From Candidatus Methanolliviera sp. GoM_asphalt (GTDB lineage: Archaea > Halobacteriota > Methanoliparia > Methanoliparales > Methanoliparaceae): DNA of 9,351 nt. The notes under the pieces are model-generated. The model was not told where the DNA came from and ran no database searches. It saw only the letters and a program-made list of their open reading frames with translations. Of this stretch, positions 6,804 through 9,351 are shown piece by piece (position 1 is the stretch's first letter; every line of letters begins with the position of its first letter). The stretch lies in contig CABGHH010000052.1 of assembly GCA_902158745.1 (NCBI GenBank), positions 1 to 9,351 of the forward strand. The letters are read 5' to 3'. The position numbers were made by a program, and so were the translations under genes.

Positions 6804-7631
6804 CTATTTTCCTCTTATCTTCTCAAAGAGGGACAAAAATTCCTCTTTATACTCTTCAATCTCCGTAGAAAATGCGATCCCCTTTGAGTATAGCTCGGCT
6901 ATATGTCTATCATAAGGGACTCTCATCAGGATAGGAATATCTTCATCCGAACAGAAATCCTCGATGATCTTATCGTCTCCCGACTTATTTATCACGACGC
7001 CAAAATTCATCTTTAATATTCTTAAAGCCTCAACTGCCATCCTAAGATCGTGCAGACCGAAAGGGTTCGGTTCGGTTACCAATATGCAGTAATCACTGCC
7101 ATGAACAGATGAGACCATCGGACAGGCAGTACCTGGGGGAGCATCGATTATATTTATACAATCGTCTTTTATCTCCTCTTTAACCACATTTATCAAAGGG
7201 GGTGCCATCGGTTCCCCGACGTTTAACGATCCGGATGCAAATTTTATCCCATCTTCGCATCTGCCCCTTTCTAATATTCCGGTAGGGATCATCTCTTCGT
7301 CTATGGCATCTTCTGGACACGCTATCCCACATCCTCCACAAGCATGGCACAGTTCTGGAAAGACGATCACATTATCCTTCAATACCGCCAGGGCATTGAA
7401 CGCACAAAATTCTGCACACTTTCCACAAAAGTTACATCTCTCTAAATCCACCTTTGGAATCTTTCTAAAGACCTCAATCCTCTCATCTATCTTCGGATGC
7501 AATAATATATGGGCATTCGGTTCCTCAACATCACAATCGATGAAATTGACGTCTTTAAGTGAGATCGCCAGATTCACCGCGATCGTCGTCTTACCCGTGC
7601 CACCCTTACCACTTGCCACAGAGATTATCAT
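6804..7631 (-). CDS. MinD-family P-loop ATPase with inserted two-cluster ferredoxin domain
   Basis: A 275-residue soluble ATPase of the COG1149 type. The deviant Walker A SGKGGTGKTT (residues 7-16) has the signature lysine K9. DCDVEEPNAH (32-41) follows. A ferredoxin insert then carries two 4Fe-4S motifs, C66-C69-C72-C76 and C95-C98-C101-C105 followed by proline. The ATPase resumes with NIIDAPPGTACP near residue 165 (switch II). Such proteins are usually encoded beside NifX-like proteins, as here, and are thought to move or assemble metal-sulfur clusters using ATP. The Desulfovibrio orange-protein complex contains relatives. ATG 7631 begins directly at MIISVASGKGG. Its ribosome site is weak (AGGT at 7637-7640) and lies inside an inverted repeat. 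No further NifX gene lies downstream. Confidence 0.92.
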   Translation of the reverse strand: MIISVASGKGGTGKTTIAVNLAISLKDVNFIDCDVEEPNAHILLHPKIDERIEVFRKIPKVDLERCNFCGKCAEFCAFNALAVLKDNVIVFPELCHACGGCGIACPEDAIDEEMIPTGILERGRCEDGIKFASGSLNVGEPMAPPLINVVKEEIKDDCINIIDAPPGTACPMVSSVHGSDYCILVTEPNPFGLHDLRMAVEALRILKMNFGVVINKSGDDKIIEDFCSDEDIPILMRVPYDRHIAELYSKGIAFSTEIEEYKEEFLSLFEKIRGK

Positions 7632-7651
7632 GAAAAACCTATGGTTTTTTC
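7632..7651. repeat. Inverted repeat abutting the start codon of the MinD-family gene
   Basis: GAAAAACC and GGTTTTTC arms around a short centre, with one extra T in the right arm. It ends directly at the ATG, and the only ribosome-site candidate (AGGT, 7637-7640 on minus) is in one arm. It may be an RNA stem that controls initiation or an operator for a dimeric regulator. Confidence 0.6.
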
Positions 7652-7660
7652 ATATCCTAC

Positions 7661-7679
7661 GTCCTACCTTCGGTAGGAC
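7661..7679. repeat. Perfect 8-bp hairpin in the spacer before the MinD-family gene
   Basis: GTCCTACC pairs with GGTAGGAC around a 3-base loop, with four G-C pairs near the loop and ends. No T tract follows on the minus strand, so it is not a standard terminator for the CGGC gene. It could be an RNA processing or stabilising stem, or a protein-binding site. Confidence 0.7.
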
Positions 7680-7696
7680 TGTTCTTTTGTGAAATG

Positions 7697-7713
7697 TTCA
7701 AAAATCCTTTGAA
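7697..7713. repeat. Short inverted repeat TTCAAA/TTTGAA in the same spacer
   Basis: TTCAAA at 7697-7702 and TTTGAA at 7708-7713 with a 5-base centre. This is the third inverted repeat in 110 bases. It is A/T-rich and could arise by chance; an archaeal helix-turn-helix regulator often binds sites of this shape. Confidence 0.4.
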
Positions 7714-7741
7714 TTCTTGCATGTGAGACCTCTAATTTGTT

Positions 7742-8068
7742 TTAGTGCGTCCAGTCTATCACGTTAACGTTTAATTTCTCTATGTTATCCTTTATCGTCT
7801 CGGAAAACGGGCATGGAAATCCGATCGGCACGCCCCTCGTTATACACGACGAGATGACGATTGTATCTGCCCCCTTTTCGATCATCATCTTCGCCCTCGG
7901 TATCGCCTTCTTTCCTGGGCATCCTCCACAGGTAACATAACCGATGATCTCAATATCTTCATTCTTATAAGGCTCAAATGCCAATTTTCTCTCCCTTATG
8001 ACCTTAAAACACATCGTGCCCGGGCAAATATCCTCCGTCTGCGCGCACCTTATTATCCCAACATTCAT
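7742..8068 (-). CDS. CGGC-domain cysteine-rich protein (putative metal-binding)
   Basis: A 108-residue protein that fits the CGGC domain family, named for its central motif. The cysteines are C8 (IIRCAQ), C15 and C20 (CPGTMC), C47-G-G-C50 followed by PGKKA, C75 (SSCITRG) and C86 (FPCPF). Together these probably bind a metal or Fe-S cluster; the family has no settled biochemical role. The N-terminus MNVGIIRC and the pattern of hydrophobic strands suggest an alpha/beta fold. ATG 8068 overlaps the stop of the preceding NifX-like gene as ATGA, so the two are translationally coupled and probably act in the same process. The stop is followed by a 110-base structured spacer before the MinD-family gene. 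Confidence 0.87.
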   Translation of the reverse strand: MNVGIIRCAQTEDICPGTMCFKVIRERKLAFEPYKNEDIEIIGYVTCGGCPGKKAIPRAKMMIEKGADTIVISSCITRGVPIGFPCPFSETIKDNIEKLNVNVIDWTH

Positions 8069-8430
8069 ATTCGATACGTATGCTCTTTACAAGCATTGTC
8101 AAACGTGGCAAGTTGCAGTTTATTTAATCTCCACTGTTCGGTTGCGTCTCTTACTGTGCCTGCGGCGCCTACATAAACCGTTATGCCCAATTCCTCAAAC
8201 ATGCCCACCGCCTTGGGCCCGAGGCCCGCGCAGAGCATAATATCTACACCATACTTCTTTATCAGCTCAGGTGGAAGACCGACTCCTCCAAGATGCTCGC
8301 TCGTATTATTAAAAACTTTCACTTCCTCTGTATCCTCATCTACCAGTGTGTAATACGGACACCTGCCAAAATGTTGATGAACGTAGGAATCCAAACCCTC
8401 CTCGTTTACACTTGGTATGCATAACTTCAT
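8065..8430 (-). CDS. NifX/NifB-C-terminal-like cofactor-binding protein, short form
   Basis: A 121-residue protein of the dinitrogenase iron-molybdenum cofactor biosynthesis family (NifX-like, COG1433), here with no nitrogenase genes nearby. It begins MKLCIPS and has the family motif HFGRCPYY (residues 20-27), then KVFNNTSEHLGGVG and the loop LCAGLGPKAVGMFEE (66-80). Relatives bind metal-sulfur clusters. C4, C24, C67 and C114 are possible ligands. A GTG at 8439 would add three residues, but it lies within a strong ribosome site AAGGTGA (8436-8442) placed five bases before ATG 8430, so ATG 8430 is preferred. The site also covers the stop of the upstream gene, and the gene's own stop overlaps the CGGC gene start. 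Confidence 0.92.
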   Translation of the reverse strand: MKLCIPSVNEEGLDSYVHQHFGRCPYYTLVDEDTEEVKVFNNTSEHLGGVGLPPELIKKYGVDIMLCAGLGPKAVGMFEELGITVYVGAAGTVRDATEQWRLNKLQLATFDNACKEHTYRI

Positions 8431-8435
8431 TTTAA

Positions 8436-8442
8436 TCACCTT
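8436..8442 (-). promoter_or_regulatory. Ribosome binding site that fixes the start of the short NifX-like gene
   Basis: AAGGTGA on the minus strand, five bases before ATG 8430. It overlaps both the stop codon of the upstream gene (8441-8443) and the alternative GTG (8437-8439), which argues against that GTG as the start. Confidence 0.8.
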
Positions 8443-8989
8443 ACATCATTTCAGTTCCACAGTTCGGGCATTTCATACTTGGTTTAGTTCTTGGCATCGT
8501 ACACCCACAATTTGGGCAGACGAATGGACCTGATGCCTGCGTGGGCGGCATTGTTCCTGCTCGTCCCATGCTTCGTCCCATACCTGTACCCATACCTCGT
8601 CCCATGCCTGCGCCACGTCCAGACATAGGTTGACCAGTCGGTTGTGTGATACCGCCCTTCACCTCTCCACTTAAATATTTCATCACGGCATCCTTTACCG
8701 GTATACCCTGTAGAGAAACCATCTCAACACCTGCCTGGCCAAAGACCGTCGACGCGTTCGGCCCGTAATTACCAGCGATGATGACTTTTATGCCTTCATT
8801 TATCAGCATCTGAGCGGACTGGATTCCGGCACCACCGGTTGCCCCTGAAAAGCTGTTATTAACAGTATAGGAACCTTTTATCTCTTTTTCATCTACTTCG
8901 ACTATCGTAAAAGCTGGACACCTACCAAAGACTGGTGAGGTCATATCGTCAAGACCCCCTTTTCCACTTGAAGCAACTCCTATCTTCAT
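8441..8989 (-). CDS. NifX-like cofactor-binding protein with Gly/Met/Arg linker and C-terminal zinc ribbon
   Basis: First gene of this group, 182 residues from ATG 8989. The NifX-like domain (about 1-115) starts MKIGVASSGKGGLDD and has FGRCPAF (residues 21-27), the NNSFSGATGGAG segment and AGNYGPNAS. A low-complexity linker rich in Gly, Met and Arg (about 123-145) follows. The C-terminus is a zinc ribbon, with C158-P-N-C161 and C174-P-N-C177. An ATG at 9010 would add MPIRENI. I reject it because the TATA box at 9014-9021 places transcription near 8991, just before ATG 8989, giving a leaderless or nearly leaderless mRNA. The domain probably binds or carries a metal-sulfur cluster, and the ribbon may mediate protein contacts. 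Confidence 0.9.
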   Translation of the reverse strand: MKIGVASSGKGGLDDMTSPVFGRCPAFTIVEVDEKEIKGSYTVNNSFSGATGGAGIQSAQMLINEGIKVIIAGNYGPNASTVFGQAGVEMVSLQGIPVKDAVMKYLSGEVKGGITQPTGQPMSGRGAGMGRGMGTGMGRSMGRAGTMPPTQASGPFVCPNCGCTMPRTKPSMKCPNCGTEMM

Positions 8990-9013
8990 GATATTTTCAC
9001 GTATGGGCATTGA

Positions 9014-9021
9014 TTAATAAA
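9014..9021 (-). promoter_or_regulatory. TATA box for the NifX-like gene group
   Basis: TTTATTAA on the minus strand, preceded by A-rich AGAAAAA as a likely BRE. Transcription would begin about 25 bases on, near 8991, almost at ATG 8989. Confidence 0.65.
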
Positions 9022-9061
9022 TTTTTCTATTGGCATTCTGCCTTGTCGGATAACCCAATAT

Positions 9062-9069
9062 TTTATATA
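9062..9069 (+). promoter_or_regulatory. TATA box for the DUF2117-like gene
   Basis: TTTATATA, a close match to the archaeal box A, about 41 bases before ATG 9103. It predicts a start near 9090 and a leader of about 12 bases. It lies back-to-back with the minus-strand promoter at 9014-9021 in a 92-base gap. Confidence 0.7.
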
Positions 9070-9102
9070 AGAAACTATTTATCTTTTGAGCAAAATTAAA
9101 GC

Positions 9103-9351
9103 ATGAACAATATGAGAATTGGCGTATTCTTTCATGGACCAAAGATCTTTGATGCGGGTTTTGCAAAAAAGGTGATCAAATCTTTAAAGGATTTTGGAGA
9201 GGTTCAAACAGCCATAAATGGAACGATGGGGATAACGGCGTGTTTTGACTCCTTCTTAGAAAAGGAAATAAAGATAGAAGAATGCAAATCATCCGTCTGC
9301 CTATCAAAACTTTCAGAGAAGAACGATCTCTTGGTCATAATAACATATTCG
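9103..9351 (+). CDS. DUF2117-like archaeal protein (partial, C-terminus beyond right edge)
   Basis: Eighty-three codons are open to the edge. MRIGVFFHGPKIFDAGFAKKV, then FGEVQTAINGTMGITACFDS, matches my recollection of DUF2117, a family mostly seen in methanogens and relatives whose function is not established. The N-terminal segment has the look of an alpha/beta fold with a GxxxHGP loop and a GTMG turn. ATG 9103 gives MNN before MRIG; ATG 9112 is an alternative that fits the family start equally well, and neither has a strong ribosome site. The gene is transcribed away from the NifX-like group, so a functional tie is not implied. Confidence 0.72.
   Translation, partial: MNNMRIGVFFHGPKIFDAGFAKKVIKSLKDFGEVQTAINGTMGITACFDSFLEKEIKIEECKSSVCLSKLSEKNDLLVIITYS

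Noticed and set aside
7639..7653. A four-codon upstream reading frame (MKKP then stop) before the MinD-family gene
   Set aside because: It is too short to judge, has no ribosome site, and its sequence is explained by the inverted repeat.
7661..7679. The 8-bp hairpin as an intrinsic transcription terminator of the CGGC gene
   Set aside because: No T tract follows it on the minus strand, and archaeal termination depends mainly on T-rich stretches.
7303..8240. Plus-strand open frames opposite the MinD-family, CGGC and NifX-like genes
   Set aside because: They are shadows of cysteine-rich conserved proteins on the minus strand, with no promoter or ribosome site.

Overview
The window looks like chromosomal DNA of an anaerobic euryarchaeon. 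The archaeal evidence is a complete NurA-HerA-Mre11-Rad50 operon, an RNase P RNA gene with archaeal conserved regions, TATA-type promoters with short leaders, and frequent AGA/AGG and ATA codons. A DUF2117-type gene, a MinD-type ATPase with an inserted ferredoxin and NifX-like proteins suggest a methanogen, ANME-like or Archaeoglobus-like lineage. That placement is inference. No mobile element, CRISPR array, tRNA or phage gene is visible.

Region 1 (1-6122, minus strand) is the double-strand-break end-resection operon, transcribed nurA, herA, mre11, rad50. The genes overlap by 4 bases (nurA/herA, mre11/rad50) or are 1 base apart (herA/mre11). NurA nuclease and HerA hexameric translocase act with the Mre11-Rad50 nuclease/tether to make 3' single-stranded DNA for recombination. 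rad50 runs off the left edge. Its coiled coil holds two in-frame tandem duplications of nearly equal length (135 and 139 codons), one on each arm and at similar distances from the zinc hook. This is the most unusual feature of the window.

Region 2 (6123-6463): a 65-base gap separates nurA from the divergently transcribed RNase P RNA gene (about 6188-6456, plus strand). A single palindromic TATA-like box lies between them at the right distance for both. The 3' end of the RNA meets, tail to tail, a small gene of unknown function (6464-6739, minus).

Region 3 (6464-9010, minus strand) reads, in transcription order: a NifX-like protein with a Gly/Met/Arg linker and zinc ribbon, a second short NifX-like protein, a CGGC-domain cysteine-rich protein, a 110-base spacer with three inverted repeats, a MinD-family ATPase with two inserted 4Fe-4S motifs, and the 91-residue unknown. 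The first three genes are tightly packed. The set resembles the NifX/MinD-ferredoxin gene groups of anaerobes, including the orange-protein clusters of sulfate reducers, and probably handles a metal-sulfur cluster. The substrate cannot be told from sequence.

Region 4 (9011-9351): a divergent promoter region, then the start of a DUF2117-like gene on the plus strand that runs off the right edge.
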